DNA of 64,000 bases from Ruminococcus flavefaciens AE3010 (lineage in GTDB: Bacteria; Bacillota; Clostridia; Oscillospirales; Ruminococcaceae). Positions within the stretch are counted from its first letter, which is position 1. The number at the start of each line of letters is the position of its first letter. The stretch lies in contig NZ_JAGT01000001.1 in the NCBI RefSeq assembly GCF_000526795.1, positions 2,392,001-2,456,000 of the forward strand, in the 5' to 3' direction. Both the position numbers and the translations under genes were made by a program. The notes beneath the pieces are model-generated. The model was not told where the DNA came from, searched no databases, and worked only from the letters and a program-made list of their open reading frames with translations. Shown here one piece after another: positions 1 through 9,748 of this stretch.

Positions 1-1
1 A

Positions 2-2302
2 CAGGCTATGAGTGCCGCACAGAGCAAGGTATACCGCTCGGGAGAGCTTGTGGTGATACCAAGCTCAGACCTCGTCCCCGGTGACGTGGTAGCTCTCGAA
101 GCAGGCGACAATGTACCTGCGGACTGCCGTATACTTGAAGCAGCTGCACTCAAAGCAGAGGAATCAGCCCTCACAGGTGAGAGCGTGCCCTCGGAAAAGG
201 ACAGTGATATCCTCACAGGCGAGGAAGTACCTCTTGGCGACAGAAAGAATATGCTCTACATGGGCAGCAGTATCGCCTACGGACGTGCGGAAGCAGTAGT
301 AGTTGCTACGGGTATGCAGACCGAAATGGGCAAGATAGCAGGCGCTATCGCCAATGCCGACGACGATGAGACTCCTCTCCAGAAAAGCCTTGACCAGCTC
401 AGCAAGATACTCTCTATCGCTGTACTTGTTATATGTATAATAATCCTCGGACTCAATATAGTCCAGATGCTTGTAAAGAACGGAACTATCACGCTTCCCG
501 GCTTCCTTGAATCCTTTATGATAGCAGTCAGCCTTGCCGTTGCCGCTATCCCCGAGGGACTTGCAGCCGTTGTAACCGTAGTTCTCTCTATCGGCGTTAC
601 AAATATGTCCAAGCGCGGAGCTATCATACGCAGACTTACTGCAGTTGAGGCTCTTGGCTGCGCTGAGGTCATCTGCTCCGACAAGACAGGTACTCTCACA
701 CAGAACAAGATGACAGTCGTTCACGAAAATACCGACGACAAGAACCTCCTTGCAAAGGCTATGGCACTGTGCTGCGACGCTCAGCTCAATTCCGACGACA
801 CCGTTGCAGGCGAGCCTACAGAGGCTGCCCTCGTAGCTTACGCTCACAAGTGCGGCTTCAAGAAGTATGAGCTGGAGGCTGCAACACCAAGAGTTGCTGA
901 GGCTCCATTTGATTCACTGAGAAAGATGATGTCCACGGTACACAAGACCGACAAGGGCTATATACAGTACACTAAGGGCGCTCCCGACGAGGTGCTGAAG
1001 AACTGCACCCATATGTTCAAGGAGGGCGGCGTCCGCATCATGACCGAGTCCGACAGACTTGAGATACTCCGCCGCAACAAGGAAATGGCTGATCAGGCGC
1101 TGAGAGTTCTCCTTGCGGCTTACCGCGAGTACGACGAGCTCCCTACAGACACATCACCCGCAGGACTTGAACACGACCTTATCTACATAGGCATGACAGG
1201 CATGATAGACCCTGTACGTCCCGAGGTAAAGGACGCTATCGGGCTCTGCCGCACAGCAGGCATACGTCCTGTTATGATAACAGGCGACCACAGAGATACA
1301 GCCGTTGCTATCGCAAAGGAGCTGGGTATCCTCGGAAAGGGTCAGCAGGCTCTCACAGGCGCAGAGCTCTCAAAGATCCCCGATGACGAGTTCAACGCAC
1401 ACGTTCAGGACTACAGCGTATACGCAAGAGTTCAGCCCGAGCACAAGGTGCGTATAGTAAACGCATGGCGCAAGAAGGGCATGACCACTGCTATGACAGG
1501 CGACGGCGTAAACGACGCTCCGTCTATCAAGAGCGCTGACATCGGCGTTGGTATGGGTATCACAGGTACAGACGTTACAAAGAACGTTGCTGATATGGTG
1601 CTCACCGACGACAACTTCGCAACTATCGTAGGCGCTGTCGAGGAAGGCAGACGTATCTATGACAATATACGCAAGGCTATACAGTTCCTGCTTTCAAGCA
1701 ACCTCAGCGAGGTGCTCTGCATACTCATTGCAACACTTGGTCTGGGCAAGCTCACAGGGGGCTCATTCGTAATATTCAATCCTGTACATCTGCTTTGGAT
1801 AAACCTTATCTCAGACTGCTTCCCTGCAATAGCGCTGGGTATGGAGCCTGCCGAGGAGGGCATAATGTCCCGTAAGCCAAGAAGCAGCAAGTCACACATC
1901 TTCTCCGACGGATTAGGCATAAATCTGCTGTGGCAGGGTGCAGTTATCACAATACTCACACTGGTTTCCTACGTTATAGGCTATAATACACAGGGTCACG
2001 GCGCAGGCATGACAATGGCATTCATCACACTCTGCGTGTGCGAAATGCTCCACGCATGGAATATGAGAAGCCTTAAAGGCTCTATCTTCACCATGAAGAA
2101 GCGCAACCTCGTACTCATTGGTGCGATAGCACTTTCAGCTTTACTGACAATCCCCGTGCTCTTTATCCCTGCACTCAGAAATATGTTCTCACTTTCAGCT
2201 CTTTCGGGTATGAATTACCTCTGGGCATTCCTTGCAGGCGCTTGCATAGTTCCTATCGTTGAGATAGTAAAGTGCTTCCAGAGAGCAGCTGATAAGAAGT
2301 GA
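2..2302 (+). CDS. Calcium-type cation-transporting P-type ATPase (5' end missing)
   Basis: P-type ATPase of the SERCA/PMR1-like type IIA group, which pumps cations (usually Ca2+) out of the cytosol using ATP. The frame is open at the left edge of the window, so the N-terminus and first membrane helices are missing; the phosphorylated Asp lies near residue 225 counted from the first Met, about 110 residues earlier than in full-length relatives. Visible motifs are TGES in the actuator domain, PEGL in helix M4, the DKTGTLT phosphorylation loop, the KGAPDEVL nucleotide-binding segment, TGDGVNDAP at the hinge, and several C-terminal membrane helices. PEGL fits a Ca2+ rather than a heavy-metal pump, which would have CPC. 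The next gene is a separate unit. The family is certain and the ion is inferred. Confidence 0.93.
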   Translation, partial: QAMSAAQSKVYRSGELVVIPSSDLVPGDVVALEAGDNVPADCRILEAAALKAEESALTGESVPSEKDSDILTGEEVPLGDRKNMLYMGSSIAYGRAEAVVVATGMQTEMGKIAGAIANADDDETPLQKSLDQLSKILSIAVLVICIIILGLNIVQMLVKNGTITLPGFLESFMIAVSLAVAAIPEGLAAVVTVVLSIGVTNMSKRGAIIRRLTAVEALGCAEVICSDKTGTLTQNKMTVVHENTDDKNLLAKAMALCCDAQLNSDDTVAGEPTEAALVAYAHKCGFKKYELEAATPRVAEAPFDSLRKMMSTVHKTDKGYIQYTKGAPDEVLKNCTHMFKEGGVRIMTESDRLEILRRNKEMADQALRVLLAAYREYDELPTDTSPAGLEHDLIYIGMTGMIDPVRPEVKDAIGLCRTAGIRPVMITGDHRDTAVAIAKELGILGKGQQALTGAELSKIPDDEFNAHVQDYSVYARVQPEHKVRIVNAWRKKGMTTAMTGDGVNDAPSIKSADIGVGMGITGTDVTKNVADMVLTDDNFATIVGAVEEGRRIYDNIRKAIQFLLSSNLSEVLCILIATLGLGKLTGGSFVIFNPVHLLWINLISDCFPAIALGMEPAEEGIMSRKPRSSKSHIFSDGLGINLLWQGAVITILTLVSYVIGYNTQGHGAGMTMAFITLCVCEMLHAWNMRSLKGSIFTMKKRNLVLIGAIALSALLTIPVLFIPALRNMFSLSALSGMNYLWAFLAGACIVPIVEIVKCFQRAADKK

Positions 2303-2304
2303 GC

Positions 2305-2410
2305 AGTGAGTAGAAAGTAGTATGGGCGCCCAAAGGGCGTCCATACTTTTTATCCGTCCGCGTCAGCGGACACAATAATTACGCATTACGCATTACGAAT
2401 TACTCATTAA
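2305..2410. repeat. Composite intergenic repeat: heptamers, palindrome, hairpin, heptamers
   Basis: Two GTGAGTA-type heptamers at 2305-2320 run into a palindrome (2321-2345, ATGGGCGCCC paired with GGGCGTCCAT) followed by TTTTT, which may also end transcription of the ATPase. A GTCCGC-tcag-type hairpin (2356-2371) and an array of exactly five 7-bp units (2376-2410, TAATTAC/GCATTAC/GAATTAC) follow. The same parts recur in other gaps of the window. Confidence 0.8.
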
Positions 2411-2425
2411 CAAAGAGGTTTTATT

Positions 2426-2923
2426 ATGAGACTGAGACCATACATACCGAGCCACGACTTCGACGCTATAAAGGACTGGGTAACAGACGAACGCACTCAC
2501 GCCATGTGGAGCGCTAAACATGCTCCCTATCCTCTTGAAAGGACCGCTTTTGACAAGTTCCTCGCAGATATGTACACGAAGCACGGGGACTGTCCCTTTG
2601 TGGCGACTACAGACGACGGAAATGTGGTCGGCTTTATATGCTGCGGCGTGAACCTTGACAGCAACGAAGCTATGCTGGCTTTTGTACTGATAGACCCTGC
2701 ACAGCGCGGCAAGGGCTATGGCAGGGAAATGATACAGCTTGCCGCTAAGTACTGCATTGATATACTGAAAGCAGACGCTGTACAGCTCAATGTTTTCACT
2801 GTCAACGAAAAAGCGCGGAAGTGCTATGAGAGCGCAGGCTTTACCGAAAGGATAACGACTCCCAATGCATTCTCATACGGGGACGAGCTTTGGGGCAGAT
2901 GCAATATGGTGTTTAAGCCATAA
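2426..2923 (+). CDS. GNAT family N-acetyltransferase
   Basis: A 165-residue protein of the GCN5-related acetyltransferase fold. It has the RPY strand-1 start, a central FVLIDPAQRGKGYGREMI segment that is the acetyl-CoA-binding motif A (R/Q-x-x-G-x-G/A), and the C-terminal LNVFTVNEKARKCYESAGF segment typical of motif B. These enzymes transfer an acetyl group from acetyl-CoA to an amine on a protein, polyamine, amino acid or antibiotic; nothing here identifies the acceptor. AGAGG lies 9 bases before the ATG. It stands alone between two repeat-filled gaps. Confidence 0.88.
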   Translation: MRLRPYIPSHDFDAIKDWVTDERTHAMWSAKHAPYPLERTAFDKFLADMYTKHGDCPFVATTDDGNVVGFICCGVNLDSNEAMLAFVLIDPAQRGKGYGREMIQLAAKYCIDILKADAVQLNVFTVNEKARKCYESAGFTERITTPNAFSYGDELWGRCNMVFKP

Positions 2924-2924
2924 C

Positions 2925-3101
2925 GAGTGAGTAGAGAGTAGTGAGTAGAAAGTAGTAGAGGCGGATATTATCCGCACTTTCTTAAATGTTATGTATAGGG
3001 ACGCGCAATGCACGTCCCTACACTACTCTCTACTTTCTACTCACTACTCAATCGCGGACGCCCCTACTTAGTTCTTAGATCTTAGCTCTTAGTTCTTTCT
3101 T
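2925..3101. repeat. Composite repeat: inverted heptamer arrays around GTAG palindromes
   Basis: A plus-strand array of TAGNGAG/TAGAAAG heptamers (2925-2959) runs into a palindrome (GCGGATA at 2961-2975). A second palindrome (2996-3020, TAGGGACG...CGTCCCTA) follows, then the same heptamers in reverse orientation (3022-3050). After a half palindrome ending CCCCTAC comes a CTTAG-type array (3067-3101) with five units, the last degenerate. The opposed arrays around opposed palindromes give a REPIN-like inverted layout. Confidence 0.8.
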
Positions 3102-3185
3102 ACACCGCACCTGTCCGTCAGTGGCGTACAAGCGTATTCACCAAAAACACAGTTTTTGCGGTACTGAAATTCGACTTTCTGTCAA

Positions 3186-3214
3186 TTGATTTCAGAACTG
3201 AAATAGCATATAAT
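3186..3214 (+). promoter_or_regulatory. Promoter of aspartate kinase gene
   Basis: TTGATT (3186-3191), a 17-base spacer and TATAAT (3209-3214). The leader is only about 35 bases, leaving no room for a lysine riboswitch. Confidence 0.75.
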
Positions 3215-3256
3215 AGATATTGCTATAAAATTATCAATTATAAAGGAATGATATAT

Positions 3257-4594
3257 ATGAGTAATAAGGTCGTTAAATTCGGCGGAAGCTCCCTTGCAGA
3301 CGCTAATCAGTTCAGAAAGGTAGCCGCTATCATCAAGAGCGATGCACAGCGCAAGTACGTTGTGCCCTCTGCTCCCGGAAAGAGATTCTCCGACGATATC
3401 AAGGTAACTGATATGCTCTACAAGTGCTGCGAGCTTGCAAGCAGCGGCGTGGACTTCTCCAAGGACTTCCAGATGATAAAGGACCGCTATAACGGCATTA
3501 TTTCCGAGCTCGGCATAGATATGTCCCTTGACAGCGAGTTCGACGCTATCACCAAGGAGCTCAAGAACCGTCCCACAAAGGACTTCGCAGCAAGCCGCGG
3601 CGAGTTCCTCAACGGCAAGGTGCTGGCAAACTACCTTGGCTTCACTTTTGTTGACGCTGCCGACGTTATCATCTTTGATACAAACGGCACACTTCTCCTC
3701 GATGATACAGTAAAGGCTGTACGCGAGAAGCTCAAAGGACTGGACAACGCTGTTATCCCCGGCTTCTACGGCAAGACCACCGAGGGCTTCATCAAGACCT
3801 TCTCACGCGGCGGCTCCGACGTTACAGGCTCTATCATCGCAAACGCTGTAAAGGCTGATATCTACGAGAACTGGACAGACGTTTCGGGCTTCCTCGTTGC
3901 AGACCCAAGAATAGTTGACAAGCCCGACGTAATCGAGGTCATCACTTACCGTGAGCTCCGCGAGCTGGCTTACATGGGAGCTTCCGTGCTCCACGAGGAC
4001 GCTATCTTCCCTGTTCGCTCAGCAGGTATCCCGATCAATATCAGAAATACCAACGCTCCCGAGGACGCAGGTACTATGATCGTCAGCGACGACTACAACT
4101 TCAGCAAGGAGAGCCTCAGCCACACTATCACAGGTATCGCAGGCAAGAAGGGCTTCAGCACTATCAATATCGAAAAGGCTATGATGAATAACGAGACAGG
4201 CTTCGGCATGAAGGTGCTCAAGGTCCTCTATGACAACGGTCTTTCATTCGAGCATATGCCCTCGGGTATCGATACCATGAGCATTACACTCAGCACTGAG
4301 AAGCTCGATCCTGTACGCGATAAGGTGCTTGCTGATCTCCGCAAGGCAGTCAATCCCGACCACCTGGAAATCGAGGACGGTATCGCACTTCTTGCAGTCG
4401 TAGGACGCAGAATGAAGAACACACGCGGTACTGTTGCGCGTATATTCGCTTCTATGGCTCATGCACGCATCAACGTAAAGATGATAGATCAGGGCTCCAG
4501 CGAGCTGAACGTAATCATCGGCGTAAGCGAGAACGACCTCCCTGAGGCTATCCGCCGTATCTACGATATGTTTATCAATTCAGAGAAGCAGTAA
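3257..4594 (+). CDS. lysC: Aspartate kinase
   Basis: Phosphorylates aspartate, the first step to lysine, threonine, methionine and isoleucine. The N-terminus has the kinase signature VVKFGGSSLAD, the central amino-acid-kinase domain includes SRGGSDVTGS and WTDVSGF, and the last 150 or so residues form tandem ACT domains that normally bind lysine or threonine as feedback inhibitors. I take the ATG at 3257 rather than the one at 3248 because AAAGGA (3242-3247) is 9 bases before 3257 and touches 3248. The gene is single, with its own promoter and a strong terminator. Length (445 aa) is normal for a monofunctional aspartokinase. Confidence 0.93.
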   Translation: MSNKVVKFGGSSLADANQFRKVAAIIKSDAQRKYVVPSAPGKRFSDDIKVTDMLYKCCELASSGVDFSKDFQMIKDRYNGIISELGIDMSLDSEFDAITKELKNRPTKDFAASRGEFLNGKVLANYLGFTFVDAADVIIFDTNGTLLLDDTVKAVREKLKGLDNAVIPGFYGKTTEGFIKTFSRGGSDVTGSIIANAVKADIYENWTDVSGFLVADPRIVDKPDVIEVITYRELRELAYMGASVLHEDAIFPVRSAGIPINIRNTNAPEDAGTMIVSDDYNFSKESLSHTITGIAGKKGFSTINIEKAMMNNETGFGMKVLKVLYDNGLSFEHMPSGIDTMSITLSTEKLDPVRDKVLADLRKAVNPDHLEIEDGIALLAVVGRRMKNTRGTVARIFASMAHARINVKMIDQGSSELNVIIGVSENDLPEAIRRIYDMFINSEKQ

Positions 4595-4596
4595 GC

Positions 4597-4634
4597 AAAA
4601 CCCGTGAACGATAAATCGTTCACGGGTTTTTTAG
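4597..4634 (+). terminator. Intrinsic terminator of lysC
   Basis: Perfect stem AAAACCCGTGAACGAT / ATCGTTCACGGGTTTT around a 2-base loop, followed by a T run. Confidence 0.92.
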
Positions 4635-4699
4635 CTATTAGTCGTTAACCTTAGCCGTTAGCTTGTAGGGGCGCACAGTGTGCGCCCTTCTTAGTTCTT
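4632..4699. repeat. Degenerate heptamers running into a GTAG palindrome
   Basis: About four TTAGCC-like 7-bp units (4632-4664) run directly into a GTAG palindrome (4665-4687; arms GGGCGCAC / GTGCGCCC). Two CTTAGTT-like units follow up to the stop of the next gene. Confidence 0.7.
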
Positions 4700-4700
4700 A

Positions 4701-7418
4701 TCACTTTGTACCGTCAACGAGATAGATGAACTTCACGCTGCCGTCCATGCTGTCTGAGATGCCCGAATAGCTGTTGTACTCCTGTGAAGCCTCTCTCAGT
4801 GCCTTGAACGTGTCTATCATCTCGGGGAGCGCCTTGTCAACTGCTCCTGTGAGAACTGATATGCCCTCGTCGTTGAACTTTATCATGCCGTCGTTGAGCT
4901 CCTTAGCGCCGTCCTCCAGCTTCTGTGTACCGTCAGCAAGAGTCTTGCCGCCCTCTTTGAGAGTACCTATACCGCTGTAAAGAGCTGCCGAGCCGCTTGA
5001 AAGCTTGCCTGTGCCGCCGCTGAGAAGCTTTATTGAATCGTACAGAGTCTTAGCGCCGCCGCTGAGCTGTGAGCTGCCGCCGTAGAGCTTTGCAAGTCCG
5101 CCGTCAAGGTCTGCCGCACCTGCTGAGAGCTGTCCCAGACCGCCGTTCAGTGTAAGGGAGCCCTGTGAGAGCTGCGCAAGACCACTGTCAAGAGCAGCTG
5201 CGCCGTTTGAGAGCTGACCGATACCGCCGCTGAGGTCAAAAGCGCCCTGCGAGAGCTGTCCCAGACCTGCGTTAAGTGAAGCGTTTCCGCCGCTGAGCTG
5301 CTGTATACCTTTTATGAGAGAGTCCAGACCGCCTATGAGCTGACCGCTGCCTCCTGCAAGAGTACCGATACCGCTGTCAAGTGCAGCCGCGCCTGTGCTA
5401 AGGTCTGCCGCGCCCTTTGAAAGCTGTGCTGTAGAGCCCGAGAGCTGTGAAGCTCCTGCTGCCAGTGCCGCACCGCCGTCATTGAGCTGTGCCAGACCCT
5501 GCTGTAATGCTGCTGAGCCGCCCTGTGCAGCTTCAAGGCCTGTGCTGAGCTGTCCCAGACCGCCCCCAAGCTGTGCAGCTCCGCTCTTTACGGAAGCTGC
5601 TCCTGTACTGAGAGCGCCGCCCTCAGCCATGGAAGCTGATATCTGCTTCTGACCGTCGATAGTCTGCTGTAATGTGCCTATTGCCACAGCAAGCTCCTGT
5701 GAGGGAGACTGCTGATATAATGCCTGCAATGCTGCCAGAGCCTGCTCATTTGCGGCTATGGTAGTATCGAGAGAAGCTCCTGCCTGTGCGATGCCGTCGC
5801 TGAGCTGTGAAGCTCCTGCGCTGAGGGTATCTGCGCCTACTGTCAGAGCATCTGCACCTGTCTTTGCGCTTGCAATGCCCTCTGCAAGGCTGTCAGCGCC
5901 GCTCTTTGCGGAGCCTATGCCTGCGGACATCTGTCCTGCGGACTCGCTGAGCTTTGCTGCTCCCTCGTTGAGTGCAGCCGCACCTGTTGAGAGCTGTGCG
6001 GAGCCGTCCCTGACCTGCTTGCTGCCGTCTGCCAGTGCGCCAACGCCGCCGCTGAGTTTATCAGCGCCTGTTTTGAGAGCTGCTGCGCCCTCGTCCACTT
6101 TCTTGAAGCCCTCTGTGAGAGTGTCGGAGCCCGACTTTGCGTCTTTGAGACCGCTGCTGAGAGCGTCTGCGCCTGCGCTGACCTTGCCGAAGCCCTCAAC
6201 AAGTGCCGCTGAGCCGTTCTTAGCAGAGCCTATACCCTCTGAGAGCTGTGCTGCGCCGCCGCTTACCTGTCCGATACCGTCTTTCAGCTTTGCGGAGCCG
6301 TCCTTTGCGCTGCCAAGACCTGCCTCGAATGTTCCTGTGGAATCAGAGAGTGTCTTAGCTCCGTCAGTCAGCTTCTTAGCGCCGCTGTCAAGCTCTGCCG
6401 CGCCGTTTTTCAGCTCCGAAGAGCCTGACAGGAGCTTGTCGATGCCTGCGGTGAGGTCGCCTGCGCCGCCGTTGAGCTTCTTGACTCCGTCATAGAGAGA
6501 AGCCGTACCGTCGGTGAGCTTTTCTGCGCCGTCGCTGAGCTCTTTAAGCTTGCCCATTACGTCGTCTATATCAACAGACTTGTCAATATCAAGCTGTGAG
6601 AATATCTCGTTTGAAACTACAGTAACCGAGGTATTCATCTCGAAGCCCCTAACGTCTGCGGAGAGCTCGAAGCTCTCGGGGATATCAACGTCCAGACCCT
6701 CTATCCTGCCAAGGTCAAGGCTCTCGCCCAGTCCCGGGAATGCCATGCCCACAACTATGAGCTTTTCGCCGTCGGAGATGACCTTGCCGTTTGTCACCTC
6801 AACGTTGAGATACTTGTCAGTGCTGAGAAGAGCTGCGCTTGCAGCCATGAAAGGAACGTATACCTCTTTTTCGCTGCCGTTTATGTTCTTCTTGACTTTC
6901 TGATTGTTCTTGTATGTCCAGCGGATAACAAGGTGTCCGCTCTTGCCAACGATATTCTTGGGCTCGACCTTTTTGCCGTCAAGGAAGTACTCCATAGTCA
7001 CATCCACAGGGAGCTCCTTATCGGAATTGCCCTTGTAGTAGATATCGTCGCCGTCTGCTTTCCAGCTTATTTTGCTGCCCGATACCTCAAAGGTCTCGTC
7101 GCCCTTGACGTTTACGATGTCGCTGAGGTCTGAGATATCTGATATACTTGTCAGTGCAGGAGCATTTTTCAGCCAGTCGCTTACCACTACGTTCTTAACG
7201 GAAGAATCACTGTTGCAGAGGACGTAGACTGTCTCGTCCTTGTAGGCGCTCTCGCCGTTATTTTCTCTTGAGGAGCTGTCTGCGGTCTGAGCCTTATCCT
7301 TTGTCTCAGCGGGAGTATCCTCTGTCTTGCTGTTGTTTGCGTATGCTATAGAACCTGTTGCACCTGCGGAAACTGCCGCTGCCATAAGGGCTGCCATTAT
7401 CTTATTGAGCTTTTTCAT
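4701..7418 (-). CDS. Secreted LxxG-heptad-repeat protein partnered with MMPL exporter
   Basis: A 905-residue exported protein: signal peptide (about residues 1-27, cleavage near AYA-NNS), a Ser/Glu-rich linker, a folded N-terminal domain (about 60-270), then nearly 600 residues of a repeating seven-residue pattern of the form LSxGAxx with L-x-x-G every heptad. This matches the X-X-X-Leu-X-X-Gly repeat family seen in YhgE/Pip-like and MMPL-associated proteins, where it forms long helical rods. Unlike YhgE it has no C-terminal membrane helices here. It lies 34 bases downstream of the MMPL gene on the same strand and is surely co-transcribed, so it may form an extracytoplasmic extension of that exporter (inferred). 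AAAGGAGAGACAG precedes the ATG. Cargo unknown. Confidence 0.8.
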   Translation of the reverse strand: MKKLNKIMAALMAAAVSAGATGSIAYANNSKTEDTPAETKDKAQTADSSSRENNGESAYKDETVYVLCNSDSSVKNVVVSDWLKNAPALTSISDISDLSDIVNVKGDETFEVSGSKISWKADGDDIYYKGNSDKELPVDVTMEYFLDGKKVEPKNIVGKSGHLVIRWTYKNNQKVKKNINGSEKEVYVPFMAASAALLSTDKYLNVEVTNGKVISDGEKLIVVGMAFPGLGESLDLGRIEGLDVDIPESFELSADVRGFEMNTSVTVVSNEIFSQLDIDKSVDIDDVMGKLKELSDGAEKLTDGTASLYDGVKKLNGGAGDLTAGIDKLLSGSSELKNGAAELDSGAKKLTDGAKTLSDSTGTFEAGLGSAKDGSAKLKDGIGQVSGGAAQLSEGIGSAKNGSAALVEGFGKVSAGADALSSGLKDAKSGSDTLTEGFKKVDEGAAALKTGADKLSGGVGALADGSKQVRDGSAQLSTGAAALNEGAAKLSESAGQMSAGIGSAKSGADSLAEGIASAKTGADALTVGADTLSAGASQLSDGIAQAGASLDTTIAANEQALAALQALYQQSPSQELAVAIGTLQQTIDGQKQISASMAEGGALSTGAASVKSGAAQLGGGLGQLSTGLEAAQGGSAALQQGLAQLNDGGAALAAGASQLSGSTAQLSKGAADLSTGAAALDSGIGTLAGGSGQLIGGLDSLIKGIQQLSGGNASLNAGLGQLSQGAFDLSGGIGQLSNGAAALDSGLAQLSQGSLTLNGGLGQLSAGAADLDGGLAKLYGGSSQLSGGAKTLYDSIKLLSGGTGKLSSGSAALYSGIGTLKEGGKTLADGTQKLEDGAKELNDGMIKFNDEGISVLTGAVDKALPEMIDTFKALREASQEYNSYSGISDSMDGSVKFIYLVDGTK

Positions 7419-7453
7419 ATCTGTCTCTCCTTTATATGAAGCCTTTCACTGTT

Positions 7454-9559
7454 TTACGCATTTTTGAATCTGTATTCGTACTTGTTTTTGCTTTCCTTGG
7501 GAAGAAATCCCACGCTGGTCTTGCAGATGACCTTATCGAATACCATGAACATTGAGGGCAGTACTGTTATTACTACCACCATGGAGATAAGAGCGCCTCT
7601 TGCAAGGAGCATGCACAGCTCCGAGATAAGTCCGATATCGGAGTAGAGTGCAACGCCTACTGTTGCGGCAAAGAAGCCCAGAGCCGATGTGATTATGGAC
7701 TTTATGGAAGTGCTGAGAGCGATACCCACGGATTCCTTTTTGTCCCTGCCGCTGTGTCTCTCGGTGCGGTATCTTGTTGTCATAAGTATAGCGTAGTCAA
7801 CTGTAGCGCCAAGCTGTATAGTTCCTATAACGATAGGAGCTATGAATGACAGCTTCGAGCCTGTATAGCAGGCTGTGCCAAGATTTATCATTATTGCCAG
7901 CTCGATGACCGATACGAGTATCACAGGAAGTGATACGGACTTGAATGTGAATGCTATGATAAGGAATATAGCTCCGATAGACAGGAAGTTTACCACCTTG
8001 AAGTCCTTGTCGGTGATAGTGATAAGGTCCTTTGTTGCGGGAGCTTCGCCTATGAGCATGCCGTTGGGATCGTACTTCTGTATTATCTTGTTCAGCTCCG
8101 ATACCTGAGCATTTACTGCGTCGGAGGCTACCTCATACTCAGAACCTATGAGCATGAGCTGCCATTCATCGCTTTTGAGTATGCTCTTTATCTCACCGGG
8201 AACTACCTCTTCGGGGATAGCCGAGCCCACCAGTGAATTGAAGCCCATTGCGAACTGTACGCCGTCAACGTCTTTCATCTCGCTGAGCATCTTGTTTGCG
8301 TCCTTGGCGGTCATATCCGACTTTACCATGAGGATATGTGTGCTGTTCATATTGTACTCCTCGGCAAGCTTTGTGTTGGCGATAACGCTGTCAAGGTGTG
8401 CGGGGAGGGTGCTGTCCAGCTTATAGTAAACGCCGTAGTGGCTGTTGCCGTAAACTGCGGGGATAAGCACCACGATAGCCGCTGTAAGGAATATCCATGA
8501 GTTTTTTACAATGAAGCCCGATGTGCGCTTGAATTCGGGGAGGAAGTCCCTGTGTGAGGTTTTTGCGATAGCCTTGTCGAAGAGGAGTATCATTGCAGGG
8601 AGAATTGTTACGCAGGCGATAACGCCGCATACAACGCCCTTTGCCATAACTATGCCAAGGTCAAGACCAAGTGTGAATGTCATAAAGCACATTGCAAGGA
8701 AGCCTGCAACTGTTGTGAATGAGCTTCCGACCACTGATGTGATTGTTGCCGCGATAGCGTGAGCCATTGCCTCCTGTCTGCTGTCGGGGTAGTACTTCTG
8801 CTGCTCCTTGTAGCTGTGCCAGAGGAATATGGAGTAGTCCATTGTAACGCCAAGCTGCAATACCATTGCCAGAGCCTGTGTTATAAAGGATATCTGTCCG
8901 AGGAAGATGTTGGAGCCTAAGTTCCATACTACAGCGAAGCCAATGCTCAGCATGAAGAACAGCGGAATCAGGAACGAATCCATAGTCACCGTAAGGACTA
9001 TGCTTGTGAGGATAACTGCGATGACTGCGTAGATAAGAGTTTCGCTCTGTGTCAGCTTTTTCATGTCAAGGGTTATTGCCGACATACCGCTGATGAAGCA
9101 CTGCTTTGAGGTGATGCTTCTCATTTCCTCAATTGCGTTCAGAGTTCCGTCCGCAGAGGTGGTATCGTCGAAGAATACCGCCATCATGGTGTTGTCGCCC
9201 TTGTTGAAGAAGTCGTACACGTCTGAGGGGAGCACTTCTTTCGGGATAGTGCAGTTCGTAAGGGACTGGTAGCAGAGCACCTTTGAAACGTGGTCGATAC
9301 CCTCTATCTTTTCGGCAGTCGCCGCCACGTCCTTGTCGCTCATGCCCTCCACCATTACAAGGGAGAAGCCGCCCTGTCCGAATTCATCTTTAAGAATGTC
9401 CTGACCTACCATAGTGTTTATATCCTTTGGCAGATAGGACAGTATATCGTAGTTAACACGGGTGTTGAGATAGCCCATTGCCGAGGGCAGAAGCATTACC
9501 ACGCCGAATATAAGTATCAGTGCGCGGTGCTTTGCGATCCATTCACCGAATTTTAGCAT
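7454..9559 (-). CDS. MMPL/RND family transporter
   Basis: A 701-residue exporter with the RND layout: one membrane helix (about 14-33), a large extracytoplasmic loop, five helices, then the same plan repeated (second half from about residue 345). The helix-4-like stretches carry GVTMDYSIFLWHSY and GATVDYAILMTTRYR, the paired acidic motifs that mark proton-coupled MMPL and patched-like proteins. It probably exports a lipid, peptide or toxic hydrophobic compound. It is the first gene of a two-gene unit with the LxxG-repeat protein and faces a TetR gene, with TetR-type operators on its promoter, so it is probably induced by its substrate. Start ATG follows GAAAGGAACG. Confidence 0.9.
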   Translation of the reverse strand: MLKFGEWIAKHRALILIFGVVMLLPSAMGYLNTRVNYDILSYLPKDINTMVGQDILKDEFGQGGFSLVMVEGMSDKDVAATAEKIEGIDHVSKVLCYQSLTNCTIPKEVLPSDVYDFFNKGDNTMMAVFFDDTTSADGTLNAIEEMRSITSKQCFISGMSAITLDMKKLTQSETLIYAVIAVILTSIVLTVTMDSFLIPLFFMLSIGFAVVWNLGSNIFLGQISFITQALAMVLQLGVTMDYSIFLWHSYKEQQKYYPDSRQEAMAHAIAATITSVVGSSFTTVAGFLAMCFMTFTLGLDLGIVMAKGVVCGVIACVTILPAMILLFDKAIAKTSHRDFLPEFKRTSGFIVKNSWIFLTAAIVVLIPAVYGNSHYGVYYKLDSTLPAHLDSVIANTKLAEEYNMNSTHILMVKSDMTAKDANKMLSEMKDVDGVQFAMGFNSLVGSAIPEEVVPGEIKSILKSDEWQLMLIGSEYEVASDAVNAQVSELNKIIQKYDPNGMLIGEAPATKDLITITDKDFKVVNFLSIGAIFLIIAFTFKSVSLPVILVSVIELAIMINLGTACYTGSKLSFIAPIVIGTIQLGATVDYAILMTTRYRTERHSGRDKKESVGIALSTSIKSIITSALGFFAATVGVALYSDIGLISELCMLLARGALISMVVVITVLPSMFMVFDKVICKTSVGFLPKESKNKYEYRFKNA

Positions 9560-9590
9560 AATATCGTTCCTTTCTATATGTTATTCCGAG

Positions 9591-9698
9591 CGTATATTGA
9601 AAGTCCGCGAGCCTTTTATACCTTTAGGAGAATAAGCTAACTGCTGCTTTGGGAAAGGAAACAGAAAGAGGAGTGACTCCGCGGACATTCAATATACG
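9591..9698 (-). promoter_or_regulatory. Structured 5' leader of the MMPL operon (long inverted repeat)
   Basis: Arms 9591-9609 (CGTATATTGAAAGTCCGCG) and 9680-9698 are complementary over 19 bases with one mismatch and enclose 70 bases. The element lies wholly within the predicted untranslated leader, between the promoter at 9720-9748 and the start codon at 9559. I recognise no known riboswitch class. It could be an attenuator, an RNA-binding site or a decayed mobile repeat. Confidence 0.6.
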
Positions 9699-9719
9699 CC
9701 CGTGTTCTTGTTATTTCAT

Positions 9720-9748
9720 AGTATATTACAAAACTGACCGATAGTCAA
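9720..9748 (-). promoter_or_regulatory. Promoter of the MMPL operon
   Basis: On the minus strand TTGACT (9743-9748), a 17-base spacer and TATACT (9720-9725). The operator at 9735-9747 covers the -35 box and part of the spacer, so a bound repressor would block RNA polymerase. Confidence 0.85.

Noticed and set aside
164..847. Minus-strand 227-codon frame opposite the P-type ATPase
   Set aside because: It runs opposite clear ATPase motifs with no ribosome site; a shadow frame.
2376..2410. CRISPR-like repeats
   Set aside because: The 7-bp units are contiguous with no spacers; no cas gene is seen anywhere in the window.
3100..3256. Possible lysine riboswitch before aspartate kinase
   Set aside because: The promoter at 3186-3214 leaves only about 35 bases of leader, and none of the conserved lysine-box sequences are seen.
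5758..6495. Long plus-strand frame opposite the LxxG-repeat gene
   Set aside because: It is a shadow of the repetitive minus-strand coding sequence; no ribosome site and low-complexity Ala/Ser/Pro product.
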